From Gymnothorax reevesii (lineage: Eukaryota; Chordata; Actinopteri; Anguilliformes; Muraenidae): DNA of 64,000 nucleotides. Location of the stretch: assembly GCA_029721435.1 (NCBI GenBank), contig CM056580.1, positions 76,533,367-76,597,366 on the forward strand, in the 5' to 3' direction. The position numbers were made by a program, and so were the translations under genes. Positions 24,241 to 35,769 of the stretch are shown here, in pieces. The notes beneath the pieces are model-generated. The model was not told the origin of the DNA. It ran no database searches and worked only from the letters and a program-made list of their open reading frames with translations. Positions within the stretch are counted from its first letter, which is position 1. Each line of letters begins with the position of its first letter.

Positions 24241-24843
24241 TTTATACCACCGAAGACCATTTTTTTCCGCATGCATGCCATGGTGGCTTCTCCACAGATG
24301 CTAAGGGAGATAATCTAAACCATTATAAACTGGCTGAATTTAACACTTAAATTAATGCATTATTTCATGGTTACTTTAACTGTAAGTGGAGTCCTGTGCA
24401 CATTTAACTGTGGTTTCGACTTAACATACGCTCTGTTGTAAACTTATTGTAAAATTACCGTGCAAATAACTGGCAAAAATGGTGCCAGTTAAAGTGAGTG
24501 GCAAAACAGGGGCAAGTTGATAACAGTGTACTGTCACGCCGTGTATGGGCTTCGGAGACGTAATATGAGAACGTGCGGGGTTTCTGCGCGACTGCTTTCG
24601 ACCAGTGCCATCCAAGTATTCTTGTCTGAGGTGGGACAAACTAGAACATGGGCACACTAGAGATAAGATGCTTCATGAGAGGATCTATCTAGCACATTCC
24701 ATGGAGATGCATTATTCGTGCAAATGTGAAGACTCATCATACGTGGCAGACAGTAAGACAAGGTCTGCCAACACATTAATGATTATCAGGCCTATTAGAC
24801 CATATTTGTCTAAGGACTCCTTCCCATAGTCCTCTGAATTTAC

Positions 24844-25029
24844 CTTGTCTGGTGGTCTTGAAGTTAAATGACTGGAAACCTCCAGTCAATGCCGAGGAAT
24901 CAATAACATCCACCCCATAGTCACTCTGGTTTTTCCGGTACAAAGTGACAGCCACCACAAGAACGGCTACAGCAATCACCCCAGCTGCCAAGCCAGAATA
25001 AAGGGCCACGTCGTTGGTACCATCCATAC
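24844..25029 (-). CDS. unc5d: unc5d exon, transmembrane helix and start of cytoplasmic tail
   Basis: This 186-bp exon reads [17 protein letters not shown], then [17 protein letters not shown] and [18 protein letters not shown], ending FNFKTTRQ. The helix is about 22 hydrophobic residues (LYSGLAAGV to AVTLY) followed by a basic stop-transfer RK. The juxtamembrane [18 protein letters not shown] is characteristic of UNC5D and separates it from UNC5A, B and C. DVID fits the caspase site used when UNC5 receptors act as dependence receptors; this is family knowledge and was not tested here. The acceptor is GCTAG|GT and the donor is GTAAAT after CAA plus G (phase 1). Confidence 0.96.
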
Positions 25030-25744
25030 CTAGCAAACACAGACACAGAGATAGGGAAATTCACTGTAAGGATTATTCTCTAATGCACGTGTCAATGACA
25101 AATAAACTGGGAGTATTTTAACCTCGCCAGTAGCGCATTAGAATTAGCAGAGGACACACTCAGTGGAGAAGGTCAGGAAACCAGTCATTAGGATTCTCTT
25201 GACTGCGCTCAGCGTGTAACATACATGGCAGTTGCGCATGAATGCAACAGAAGCGGAAAGTGCCCCATCAGTGTTTCTCTCCATTTAACTGACGCACCAA
25301 TAACTGGATTGAACTTTCTTTGTTTTTGACAGCCATTGGAAAATGTGCCAACGCATTATGATCAATGGAGACCAGGGGACAGTCAACACCCGGATGAATC
25401 CATTTAACCTTGAAATAACTCTACTATGTTACCCAGTGCTGAGAATGCAGAAACAGCCCACTAACTGTGTCAGAGTTTGATGTACATCAAGTAATAAGGA
25501 CACAGTTTCATAGGACAGTCCACTCTTCGTTTCCCCATACTAAAATAGCATAGGCAGCAAAAGAGGGCAGATTACCACATGAAGTAGAATTTTAAACTTG
25601 CAACAAGGCCATTAAATGGAAGCAGATTCCACATGAAATTGGAAAAAGACAGATATCCATGTTTTTCAAAGGATATATTTTGTTAACTGTGAGGTTGGAG
25701 GAGTATTACAGCAGTCTGTATAATATCACCTCAATACTTTATGC

Positions 25745-26130
25745 CCTTAAACTCTAACTTTACACTTAAGTTTTCCCTTAAGTTCAAAGTCAGAAAAATC
25801 TTTTTTTTCCTCCATCTGTTAGGACAATGTCACATACATATTTAGTGTCTGCTGGTTGCAGTGCTTCACTGAGGGTACATCACACTTACATTGAGAGGAA
25901 TATTCAAACCACAGCATTACATTGCATAACATGGGAAACATCAACAACTATAAATAGTACATCCCTGTAATTCAGCACTACATATTTTGGATCATTGTAA
26001 ACCTTACGATCTCCACTAGAATTTGAAATAGTTTTCAGGTTCCACGGGTTTGAATACAGCAACTGCATTCGATGAACCTATGCTGTATCTGGGTCCACTG
26101 GTTTTATGGGTTTATTACTGGGGACTTTCC
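25745..26130 (+). repeat. Dispersed repeat, copy 1 (second copy at 39635-39975)
   Basis: This block shares long imperfect stretches with 39635-39975 in the same orientation. Shared text includes AGGACAATRTCA, GGTTGCAGYGC, ACTTACATTGAG and ATATTCAAACCA, then CCCTGTAATTCAG and GTTCCRCRGGTTT. The family is not identified. No coding frame is preserved. Confidence 0.65.
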
Positions 26131-26361
26131 TGACAGAAGTCATTGCACAACCATCCACATTAATGGGTTATTCATTTTTTTTTTTTTCGCTATTTTTTAC
26201 GCTGTAATTTTCAAGTAAGAATGATTTGAGTGTGTGGTATCTTTATCCAGTTGGCACATGCCTTGTAAGAGCCCATACAAAGTAACAAACGATGCTTTAC
26301 TTAGAATGAAAAATGAAAATATTAAGCGCTTTGTCTTCAAATCAATATATGAAACAGTATA

Positions 26362-27821
26362 CAATTCCAATTCCGAATTAGTTGGGGCAAAGTGTAAATT
26401 GTGAATAAAATAAAAATGCAATGACTTTCAGATCACATGAGCCAATATGTTATTTACAATAGAACATAGATAACATTTCAAATGTTGAAACTGAGACATT
26501 TTATATTTTTATCCACAAAATGAGCTTATTTCAAATTTTCTGGCTGCAAAAGGTCTCAAAAAAGTTGGGACACTGGCAAAAAAAAAAGGGCTGAAAAAGT
26601 AATAAATATATAAGATAATCAGCTGAAAGAAAATTTAGTCAGTAATTAATTAACCGGCATCAGGTGTGTAGCATGATTGGATATAAAAGGGATGTCTTAG
26701 AGAGGCCGAATCTCTAAGAAGTAAAGATGGCCAGAGGCTCTCCAACTGGTGAAGGCTTGCATAAAAAAAATTGTGGAATACTTTAAAAACAATGTACCTC
26801 AACGTCAAATTGCCAAGGCTTTGAAGGTCTCATTATTGATAGTACATAACATCATCAAAAGATTCAGAGAAACTGGAAAAAAGGTCGAGGACCTTTACTG
26901 GATGCCGTGATCTTCGGGCCCTGAGACGCCACTGCATCACTCACCGACATGATTTTGTCATTGATTTCAAGAAACAACTGTGTCTGTAAACACAGTCCGC
27001 TGTGCCATCCACAGATGCCACCTAAAACTCTATCATGCAAAAAGGAAGCCATTGTTGAGCATGATCCAGAAACGCCGCCGTGTTCTGTGGGCCAAGGCTC
27101 ATTTAAAATGGACTGTAGCAAAGTGGCAAAGTGTCCTGTGGTCAGAAAAGTCCAAATTTGATGTTCTTGTTGGAAATCATGGGCATCGTGTCCTCCGGGC
27201 TAAAGAGGAGAAAGACCACCCCTCCTGTTAATAGCGTTCGGTTCAAAAGCTAGCATCTCTGATGGTATGGGGATGCATTAGTGCATATAATGTGGGACAC
27301 TTACATGTTTTAAAAAGCACCATGAATGCTGAAAAGTATATAAAGGTTTTAGAGCAACATATGCTCCCCTTTAGACGGCATCTATTTCAGGGAATGCCTT
27401 GTGTATTTCAGCAGGACATTACAAAATCACATACTGCAGCTATTACAACAGCATGGCTTCATAGTAGAAGAGTCTGTGTGCTGAACTGGGCTGAACAAGA
27501 GTGGGATCAAATTCCAATGGCTAAACTCAAGAAACTTGTCTCTTTAATGCCCAGACGCCTCCACTCTGTTAAAAAGAAGAGGGGATCCTACACCATGGGA
27601 ATCAGACCCCTGTCCCAACTTTTATGAGACCTGCAGCAGCCATCAAATTTGAAATGAGCTCATTTTGTGGATCAAATTGTAAAATTTCTCAGTTTGAACA
27701 TTTGCTTTGTTATCTCTGTTCTATTGTGAATAAAATACTGGCTGGTGTGATTTGAAAGTCCTTGTGTTTTGATTTTATTCACAATTTACACTTTGCCCCA
27801 ACCATATCGGAATTGGGGTTG
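26362..27821 (+). mobile_element. Tc1-like DNA transposon with about 190-bp inverted repeats
   Basis: The left end begins CAATTCCAATTCCGAATTAG, and the right end is its complement (…GGAATTGGGGTTG). The arms match over about 190 bp (left to about 26550, right from about 27630). TA pairs at 26360-26361 and 27822-27823 fit a TA target duplication. The interior is a decayed transposase read left to right. The size of 1460 bp is near that of complete Tc1-type elements. Confidence 0.9.
26726..27615 (+). pseudogene. Decayed Tc1-type transposase
   Basis: Pieces in several frames are recognisable. MARGSPTGEG begins at 26726, followed by NNVPQRQIAK (helix-turn-helix). A second frame gives [17 protein letters not shown] and [12 protein letters not shown], in which the catalytic Asp of WSDE is replaced by Glu-Lys. 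A third frame from 27262 reads MVWGCISAYNVGHLHVL and FQQDITKSHTA (second Asp retained), then LNWA joined straight to EQEWDQIP. The PDLSPIEN block with the third acidic residue is deleted. The element could not self-mobilise. Confidence 0.85.
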
Positions 27822-27904
27822 TATTTTACAACTGAAAACTAACTGGTGTACAGATTTAACATTTTGAAGGAGAGGTCTTGCAGAGATATGTCACAAACAG
27901 CACT

Positions 27905-28512
27905 GCAAAAAAAATCACTGGCGAGATCCAGAGACGTTGTGCGTCAGATCTTTATTAAGTGAGGTCATAAGTCCAGGGTCATGAAACCAGCAGCCAGGGC
28001 GATAAGTAAACACAGGTCATGGTTGAGGGATGATAAAGGGTCGAAACAGCAGCAACCAGGATCCGGGGGAACAAGCAGGACAAAGTCAGGGATACAAGCC
28101 GGGCGCAAAGCCAAGGAGTGAGTTTGAGAGGAGGGAGGGGTGACCAGGATGTGAAACAAGGTACACAGGAAGAGGAACTCAATCGAGAGACTGGGCGAGA
28201 GACCCACAAACAGAAAGGACAGAGAGAGGGGCGTGGAACTAAGAACAGGGTTACAAAGAGACCACAAAAGAGAAGAGGCAACAAGCAAGAGCGAAACAAT
28301 TTGGCCCTGAAAGTCACTGAGAAACCTCAAATACACAAAGACATGGAGCCAGATGAGAAACAGGTGCGGGAAAAGGCATGAGGAATGCGCAGAGGGCTAA
28401 CGAGGAAATGAGATAATCAATCAATCAACAGAAACCCATTACCAAAATGACACAGAGAACACAAGAAACTGCCAGAAGCAGCGTGAAACCGAAAAACAGG
28501 CGCGAGACGTGA
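27905..28512. repeat. Possible repeat-derived block
   Basis: The compositionally distinct stretch from about 27905 to 28512 is G/A-rich on the plus strand and low in T. It has open frames on both strands that follow from composition. It resembles segments seen next to fish transposons, but I cannot name a family and found no ends or target duplication. Confidence 0.35.
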
Positions 28513-29339
28513 CAGAGATTGAGGGTAAAATGATAAAAATCTCAGCAGAGCAGAATCATATGAAACTTTCTGTGAGGAATGTGCTGTTAAGTTTGTCGGA
28601 GAGAATGAGAACTTCCATAATTTCCCAAACTTTATTTGGCACTGTAAAATTCCGGTCTTTGTTTTTTTGTTGCTTTTAATAGGAACAGTGTTTTGGTTGA
28701 TTTTCCAAACTTTCAAATATGCAGTTTCTTTTAAAAGACTTTTTCACCCACTGAGAATTTGCAGCAGTATCTATCTATCTCTGCAGTATGTCCCATGTCA
28801 GTATCTGGCTCTTGAACTTCAGGTAATGACGAGAGGTGGATCCCTGTCCCCAAAGCAACCATGTTAAGAAATATTTGAAATCATCCATTTTCTCATTGTC
28901 AGATGCATCATTGTCACAGTCAAATTAATCATCAGATTAATATTCTTCAGCAATCAGTTAGGATTGTGACTGCTGGGACAGAATCTTCAATATCATCTTC
29001 AAGAAAATGATTCCCTGAACATCTGTTACTGGGCACCAGAAAGTACAAAATAGGCCAAGTGGAATAATAGATTATTTCACATTTTGATGATGGAAATATG
29101 AATTATGTTCACTCCATATGTGATACAATATGGCAATGATGTTTGACTATGATCATGACTATGATAATGGAAGTTTACATACCAGGCATTTGCACTCAGG
29201 CTACTTTATTTGCCAGTTGCATATCTGACTAAATATACAACTATCTCTAAAATTCACTTAAACTGTCTTTATGTTTGCATTTATCTGTTACGTAGCTCAG
29301 TAGGAGTCTAGCCTCTGTCACACCTTTCAAAAACAGGAA

Positions 29340-29610
29340 GTTAATGCCACCATGAGATGGCACAGCGGCGCTGCGGTTAGCACTGTTGCAAGGCAACAGG
29401 AGTTTGAGTCCCCATTTGCCAGGATTCACCTTCATGGGGTTTGCATATTCTTCTGGTGTTTGTGTGTGTTTTCTCTGGGCACTGCAGTTTGTCCCACTCC
29501 AAAAAACATGTCCAATTAGCAACACTCCTCCCAGTGCCCCAGACTGAAGTTCAGGCTTTAGAACTAAAGTTCTAAATGTGCTGCATTGTGGCTGCCCACT
29601 GCTCCTAAGT
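29340..29610 (+). repeat. SINE-like element with tRNA-type promoter remnants
   Basis: GATGGCACAGCGGCGCTGCG near 29355 and GTTTGAGTCCCC near 29403 resemble degenerate A and B boxes of a tRNA promoter. The downstream wording (GGGGTTTGCATATTCTTCTG, then CCACTCCAAAAAACATG, and CTGCCCACTGCTCCTAAGTA) matches a widespread fish repeat family as I recall it. A second copy lies at about 56455-56740 in the same orientation. Confidence 0.65.
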
Positions 29611-30275
29611 AACTAGGAGGAACAAATAACCCGCTGGGAATCAATAGAGCATAACTTTGTCTGATCAAGAAATAAGTACAATACCCAGAAAGTTATAAAA
29701 AAGCTGTTCCTTAAGTTGTCTACCTTCATACCAGTTGATTTTAAAGTTTCAAGAGACGTCCAGACAATATTTACAGCTACAGCAAGAGATGAGAAGACTT
29801 CCGCAATTAAGTTGCCAGCAGGCATAAATGGGTTCAACTATTCTTCCATTTAAACATTATTGAATATGTTTGTTGACATTTTTCATTGACAGCGTACATA
29901 TTCAATTTGACGTGCTTGATGCTAAGTAGGTTGCGCGGGCTGCGATGTGGTTATGAATGCCAGCAGACATTCTCTATTCACTTATTTCATCAGTGGTAAT
30001 GTGGTACTCAAGATTTTACAACCAGCTGCACCTGTTTGACTGAGTGTACAATATCCTATGGGACAAATTGCTCAGATAGTACGCTGCAAGGGTCATGGAA
30101 GGTATTGCTAAACGACCAGGTAGGCTGATTCAAAGCGAAGAGATAAGATGTATCACAGCCTTATGGCGTATCAGACCCCAGAGACACCTCGCAGCCAGAG
30201 ACAAATGCCAGCACACTGAAAAACTTCTCTTGGGCAATCCTATCAGAGGACTCTGCCTTACTGTTTATCACTTTT

Positions 30276-31130
30276 ACATTAACTAGCACTCTGCCCGTGG
30301 GGATCCACAGGTTCTTTTTTATGTAACTTCGTCTTTATATTATAGTGATCAATGCACCATTATGATGTCGTCACATGCACCTCTATGATGTCATCACGTT
30401 GCTATGGTGTTTCCATAACCATCAAGGTGGCTGTCACGTGACCAATGTTTTTATAGTGAGTAAAACTAAGTAAATATCGAGGGGAATATGCTGCGCTGAC
30501 ATTCCGCGCTCAGTGGAACACGAAGTCGCCAGCAAGACGGAGCAAAATAGCATCGCTCACATTATGCGCTACTTTCTCTTACGGCCTGGCATCTGTTTTT
30601 TGGGATTCAGACTCCTGTGGATGAATTAGCTTGGGTTCAAAAGGGGGTTCAGTCCCCAGGAGAGGGGTATACCAGGGGATTCCCCCTGTATGTCTATATT
30701 AGAATAGCGTCGCTCATGTTATGCTGCAGATACGCGCGCGGTGGAGTCTAGCACAGATTGGCCAGACAGAGTCGCCCGAAAAACGGTGCAAAATAGCGGC
30801 GCTCACATTATGCTGCAGATTCGCACCCGGCGGAGTGTAGATTGGCGTGGATGAATTGGCTTGGGTTCAAATGGGGAATCCCCAGGAGAGGGAGATACCG
30901 AGGGATTCCCCTTGTATGTCTATAGTACAATAGCTTCTCTCACATTATGATGTAGATGTGCGCCCGGCGGAATCTAGCACTGATTGGCCGGAAACAGTCG
31001 CCTGCAAGGCAGAGCCAAACAGCATTGCTCCCGGTATGCTGCAGATACAGGCTCGGTGGAATCTAGCTCTGAGTGGCCGGACCCACACGCGCACACACAC
31101 ACACACGGTGGCCACTCTATTATAATATAG
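30276..31130 (+). repeat. Degenerate GC-rich tandem block within a repeat element
   Basis: Words such as CGCTCACATTATG, GCTGCAGATACGCG, GATGAATTRGCTTGGGTTC and CCCTGTATGTCTATA recur three to five times with changes. The larger unit is about 240 bp and a smaller one about 100-120 bp. The block opens near ACTAGCACTCTGCCCGTG and closes near CCACTCTATTATAATATAGA, which may be the ends of one element. No coding content is recognised. Confidence 0.6.
31088..31108. repeat. Short (CA)n microsatellite
   Basis: A run of ten CA units in the tail of the GC-rich block. No function is indicated. Confidence 0.85.
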
Positions 31131-32269
31131 ATAACTTAATAAAGACACATATAATGTAGTATGACTTTACCGATACCAACACAGTGCCATGATTCTGTAT
31201 TGTTGGTTTGATTAACTTTTGCTCTGCTGATAATAATAATCATAATAAAAATAATCAAGAGAAGGTTTCATTCATGGATTTCAACTCATAAATGTTTGAT
31301 TGGCAGGTGCTATAAATCATCGTATTAATGCAATTCACCGACTACAACAATGGCACGAACAATTAAATATAACCAAGATGCACAGTGAAGTCAACAGATT
31401 AAGATCCTGAAGACATAAATGCTATTTTAACTGTGGCTCCTTTAAATTCTTTGAAACAAAATATAATTTGCAAACACGGCCAAGAGAGAACATTTTAAAC
31501 CAAAGCTTTGCTTTTCCGTCTCAGCTGATAAATTATTCAACCGTACAGACTGAGCAGACTATGCTGTCCACTCCAAAGCTCTCTCTGCCTGCAGCACCAA
31601 ATGAACTCACTACCCTGGCTGTAGCACTTTCAGAAATTCCCTCCTGTATTTCTTTAAAGTTTACGCAAAAATATACAGGCAGCTTGAAGAGGCTTGAGAG
31701 GGGAAGAAAGACAAGTCCCCTAACTTCAGGCGTGTTTACTAATGAGCCAATGGACAGTTACATCCTGGAGTACAAGTCTTGTGGAGGCTAAGCTTCTATG
31801 CTGGCTGCTTCGATCAGCACAATCAAAGACATATAACCACTGACTAACCATTAATAAAATCAAACAAGAATTACACAAGGTCAGTCTTTTTGGCTCTACT
31901 TCACAAAGGGAGGTAATAAAGTGATCTAACTCAATGTACAGTCTCATAGCATTTTCTTTTTTATTCTAAGTAAATAAGAGTGAGACTGCAGTTGAAACTA
32001 ATTCAACATAAACTTTAAATTCTCTCACATGCATTGCCAACTATTTCACTTATTTTCTAATTCCTTGGGATTACTTTTACTTGCAGAAATGTGCAATCCT
32101 ATAATAGATTCAGTTCATCTGACGCATAATGTCTCCATGTTCGCCCAGTTAAGGGGTGTGGATCTGGACTGTGCGATGTATAACGTTGATTACAATGATT
32201 TTATTTGCTGATTACTGAAAAGATTAGGCAATACGTTTTCTAAATTTGTCCTCACTTAATCTGGACTCG

Positions 32270-33100
32270 AGTGAGCTAAATTATGGAATATAATACAGCT
32301 TCATCATCCCCCATTGTTTGGAATGAACAGTGTAATCAAACCTCATATTTCCTCGAGTATTTCCCTTGCTATACAGTTCCCTGGCAACTTACTTACTGCA
32401 GAATGTATTCTTGCTCTTAGCTCAAATGATGAGCGACAGGTGGACCTATTCTGAAATGATAATTTGTTGAAGTGAAAAGATGGCACTAGCTCATACCACA
32501 AGCATAATGTAAGGTGATAAATTAGAGCTCGGGGACTGGTAAAAGTGCATTGGCTGGCAGTCGTGAGATCAAAGATTTCCCAGCATCTTCGCCAGATGTT
32601 ATCAATCCCCTCCGGATCTCTTGAGCAGCGAGGCCTCTTTGTTTGTGGCGCCGCTGCCATCTTGCACAGGTAACCAGAGTTCGCCATGCTAATGAAGCCT
32701 CTCTAAATGAACGTGATTGTGCCACCGTCACTGCGGCACCTGACAATCATTCAAAAGGTGTCGGGGCAATGCCACCGCGGCTAACCCTGATTTCCGCTGG
32801 GGATCGTGAGGACGCATACTGCTATGCAATAAATTAGCCAATTTGCGATAATTGCACTCCATTAATTCCCCTCAATACAGCACATATTTGGTTTCCACTA
32901 ATGATCAGTCCCGCCATTCCGTCCTGTAAAGAGCACTGTTGCCCCAGAGGGGAACAACGGGGCCGTGCCGTAAAGGATGAACAGCTGAAAAGTTCCTTCA
33001 ACTCATGAACTGATGAGATGGACAGAAACTGATCAATCAAATGGGGTGAGACAATGGACCATTTCTTCATTCTCAGAGTGATGTGTGCTTCATCTTGAGC
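32270..33100. promoter_or_regulatory. Candidate conserved noncoding element
   Basis: This 800-bp repeat-free stretch lies about 850 bp beyond the microexon on the sense strand. It carries balanced base composition and few simple runs, plus motifs such as GCTGCCATCTTGCAC (a YY1-like core). Appearance only; conservation was not tested. Confidence 0.25.
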
Positions 33101-33941
33101 GCTGTGTGAATGCTGGGCAAAAGCCTGAGTGAGCGTTTCTATTTTCGGCCGCCTTCACTGAGACTGTTCTCAGCAGCTCATATGGGGATACTTGCTCATC
33201 ACGTTTAGTCTTCGCAGTCTCAAACTGCCGAAGAGATCCTGCTTGTCAGAATGCTAGCGCATAAGTCGCTAGGGACAGGGGCGCGGCTGTACATATGTTA
33301 CATTTTTATTGTACGTATGCAGAAGATGAAACAATCAGGTTTTTAACAGCCGGCCTTATCTTGCTTGATGAACTTAGCCGTGTGAAAAATGGTTTCATAA
33401 ATTGAATGCCGTGATGGGAACCTGCCTCGAAAACCCACAGGGATGCTATTTTTCATCATTTTCCAAACTCTGGTACAATTGCCTCCCAGATGCAGCTTTG
33501 ATTGATAGAAACCTTGAATAAAAACTAAAAATGGACAAATATGCCTAGTGGAAAGGCTCTGTGTGCGGAAATAGCAAGTTTAAAATCTATAATAAGACTT
33601 AGAGAGGAGAGCAACAATATTGTCAATGCCTATCCAGCAGTCATATATGAAGCGTATTGTGCAAAATATCTACAGCAACATTTAAAGCTATGAGAAGAAA
33701 TGGAGTAACCAATGCCTGCTGATTTTTTCCTTCTGTTGGTCACACGTACATTTCAAGATAGTACCCCGAAATTGCATTTGAAGATGCTGCAGGACGATAT
33801 ACATGCCAGAAAACTCACCCAAAAGAGGGCTGTGGTTCAATAAACCATAGAAATCATCAGTGTAATCCAATTTTGTTCATTTATTTTCTGTTTTGAGTCA
33901 GGCAGGGGGATTATGAAATACATAAAATAAAAAAGACTCAC

Positions 33942-33974
33942 TTTGAGGCTCTACATCGTGTAGCAGCTTTCGAT
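33942..33974 (-). CDS. unc5d: unc5d 33-bp juxtamembrane microexon, probable cassette exon
   Basis: This microexon encodes eleven residues, NRKLLHDVEPQ when joined to the upstream A, between the second TSP1 repeat and the transmembrane helix. It aligns with the matching stretch of mammalian UNC5D as I recall it, which has a similar K-x-L-H-x-x-x-P-Q pattern. The acceptor is TTTGCAG|AT behind a pyrimidine tract and the donor is GTGAGT after CAA plus A. It is phase 1 on both sides and exactly 33 nt, so skipping keeps the frame. In UNC5B the exon at this position is a known NOVA2-regulated cassette (the delta-8 isoform); alternative use here is inference. Three YCAY tetramers (CCAT, TCAC, TCAT) lie within about 85 nt upstream on the sense strand. 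Confidence 0.85.
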
Positions 33975-34556
33975 CTGCAAAGACAGAGAGACAATGAGAA
34001 AGGAAATTAAACTCCATTCCTGTACGAGGCCACTTGTGCGTCGTGAAATCCAAATGGTGCAACAGCATATCTGCAGTAAAGGACTAACAGCCGCATCTTA
34101 GGTAATGATGTGCACCATCATTATCAGTGCGCGCATTTGATTAGCGAGGGACCGGCAAATGGATCCACTGGGCACAGTGGGCCTCATCATTTTTCTCTTT
34201 AATCAGAAGGAGAAACTGAAAGATTATCGATTACAATGCTGTTGGCAGTAAAAACATGAGGGAGACAGGAAAAAGACACCATAACCATTGAAACTGCGCA
34301 ATAAACTAAGCCATCAACTTGGCTCACAAACATTTGATTACCCATCTCCCATTCGCCTCCCTCGCTTTGTCCAGGCGCTGCATCGATTCTGCATTTGTCT
34401 GCAAGGCTACTACGCGTATTTCCTATTCAGACTAGGTTGTTGGAGAGCAGTCGACAGCTGATGATGACGATGGTGATGATGGGAAATGTGCAACGATGGC
34501 AGTGGTGATTGATATGTGTGCGGCAACCGTTATAGCGTTGGAGGTGCGAGGCTTAC
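33975..34556 (-). other. unc5d: Short unc5d intron before the microexon
   Basis: This 582-bp intron separates TSP1 exon no. 2 from the microexon. A pyrimidine tract (CTCATTGTCTCTCTGTCTTTGCAG on the sense strand, with the AG at 33975) precedes the acceptor. No repeat was recognised. The short GATGATGATGAC-like run near 34455 is a minor simple repeat. Confidence 0.75.
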
Positions 34557-34721
34557 TTTGGGTGCAGAGTCCCCCAGTGCAGTTTTCGGTGGCCAGGGCC
34601 GACCCCTCGCAGAGCTTGCCTCCGTGCCTGGGTGCCGGGGCGACACACTCTCTCCGCCGCTGTCGTTCGCACTCCGAGCTGCACACACTCCACTCGCCCC
34701 ACTCCTCCCAGCCTCCGTCCA
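34557..34721 (-). CDS. unc5d: unc5d exon, second thrombospondin type 1 repeat
   Basis: This 165-bp exon encodes the second TSP1 repeat. It reads [20 protein letters not shown], then [20 protein letters not shown] and [15 protein letters not shown]. The [10 protein letters not shown] motif and six cysteines are intact, as is a possible N-glycosylation sequon (NCT). The acceptor TGCAG|TG completes Val and the donor GTAAGC follows CAA plus one A (phase 1). Because the exon ends in phase 1 with base A, it can splice in frame either to the 33-bp microexon (codon AAT) or directly to the transmembrane exon (codon AGT). Confidence 0.96.
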
Positions 34722-35458
34722 CTGCAGAACACACAGCAGGAGGGATTTCAGCATGACATTATAGTCAGGGGACCAGGCCAGAAACTCAGGAGCCCAAGGC
34801 TTGATTCAAAGCAGGGACAGTTGTCGTACCCTTGAGCGTGGTAATTACCCCGTTTACTTCCGTAACCAGACAGCACTCAGGGAGTGCATACCTCTGCCAG
34901 TCCATTTGTCACATCATTTGAGGCCAAAGCCATCCCAAAATGTAATCAATTTTTCCTTAGCCCATGGGCCCTCACTTCCACTATATATCATAGATACTGA
35001 ATAAGAAATTTGAGAGATATTGTCCAGACAAACAACGAGACATGGGGTACTACATCTACCCAAATTTGTTGGCTAAGCTAAATGTCCGGCAGTCTAAATA
35101 CTCTGCAAAAGGAAAAAGGGAAAACTTATCCTTATATTCACTCTTGAGGAGAGTATCAGTTGAATATATAGAATTAGAACATTGTGGTCAGTTGAGTGCA
35201 GATCTTTGGCAGTTGTGTATGGGAAACAAGATTCCAAAATGAAGCAGTTGTTGATCACTTGTGGCCCCTACTGGAGGGTATAGAGGAGTGAGGAGTCGGC
35301 AGTTGATGGCAGAATAAAGCAAAGCAGTCAAAATAATTTTTTTTTTCAAAAAGTGTAAATCATGGCAACTACAAGAGGTCCTAGTGCACAAAAAGTATGT
35401 GGTTGACTGGTCTAGCAATATGCAAGATTAGCTGTAGATAGATAAAACACATGGACAC

Positions 35459-35540
35459 GTGCACACACACACACACACACACACTCACACACATGCACGC
35501 ACGCATACATACAAACACACACACACACACATGCACACAA
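35459..35540. repeat. (CA)n microsatellite with interruptions
   Basis: CA/AC runs of about 12 and 9 units separated by ATGCACGCACGCATACATA-type text. Any reading frame through it is composition-driven. Confidence 0.9.
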
Positions 35541-35769
35541 TCATAAAACACATGATTCGCTCCAGGCTCACGCCTGGCAGAGATAACAAATTGAAGCTCA
35601 GGACCGTTATCATTACTATCATCACTCAGGGATGTGGCCTGCTAAAAGAATGGCCTTTAATCACTCAGGACAGAAGGAAATTAAAGTCTCTTGCTTTTTT
35701 GTTAAAAGTTATCAAAAAAGAAGGCACTGCTTTCCAAATAATTTATTCTCATAACCCTCTTGGCATGCA

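Larger units (their letters stand above)
20513..24843 (-). other. unc5d: unc5d intron between transmembrane and linker exons
   Basis: This 4.3-kb intron holds the short hairpin-forming repeat at 24099-24240. The stretch 21920-22520 is free of recognisable repeats and rich in homeodomain-type ATTA/TAAT words (for example GCAAGCAATTATTAG near 22241), so it is a candidate conserved noncoding element. No exon was recognised. Confidence 0.6.
25030..33941 (-). other. unc5d: unc5d intron between microexon and transmembrane exon
   Basis: This 8.9-kb intron carries a dispersed repeat (25745-26130), a Tc1-like element (26362-27821), a possible repeat block (27905-28512), a SINE-like unit (29340-29610), a GC-rich tandem block (30276-31130), and a repeat-free stretch at 32270-33100. 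Nothing else recognisable was found. Confidence 0.7.

Noticed and set aside
27965..28336. 123-codon minus-strand frame and overlapping plus-strand frame
   Set aside because: Both follow from low T content in a probable repeat block. No domain was recognised.
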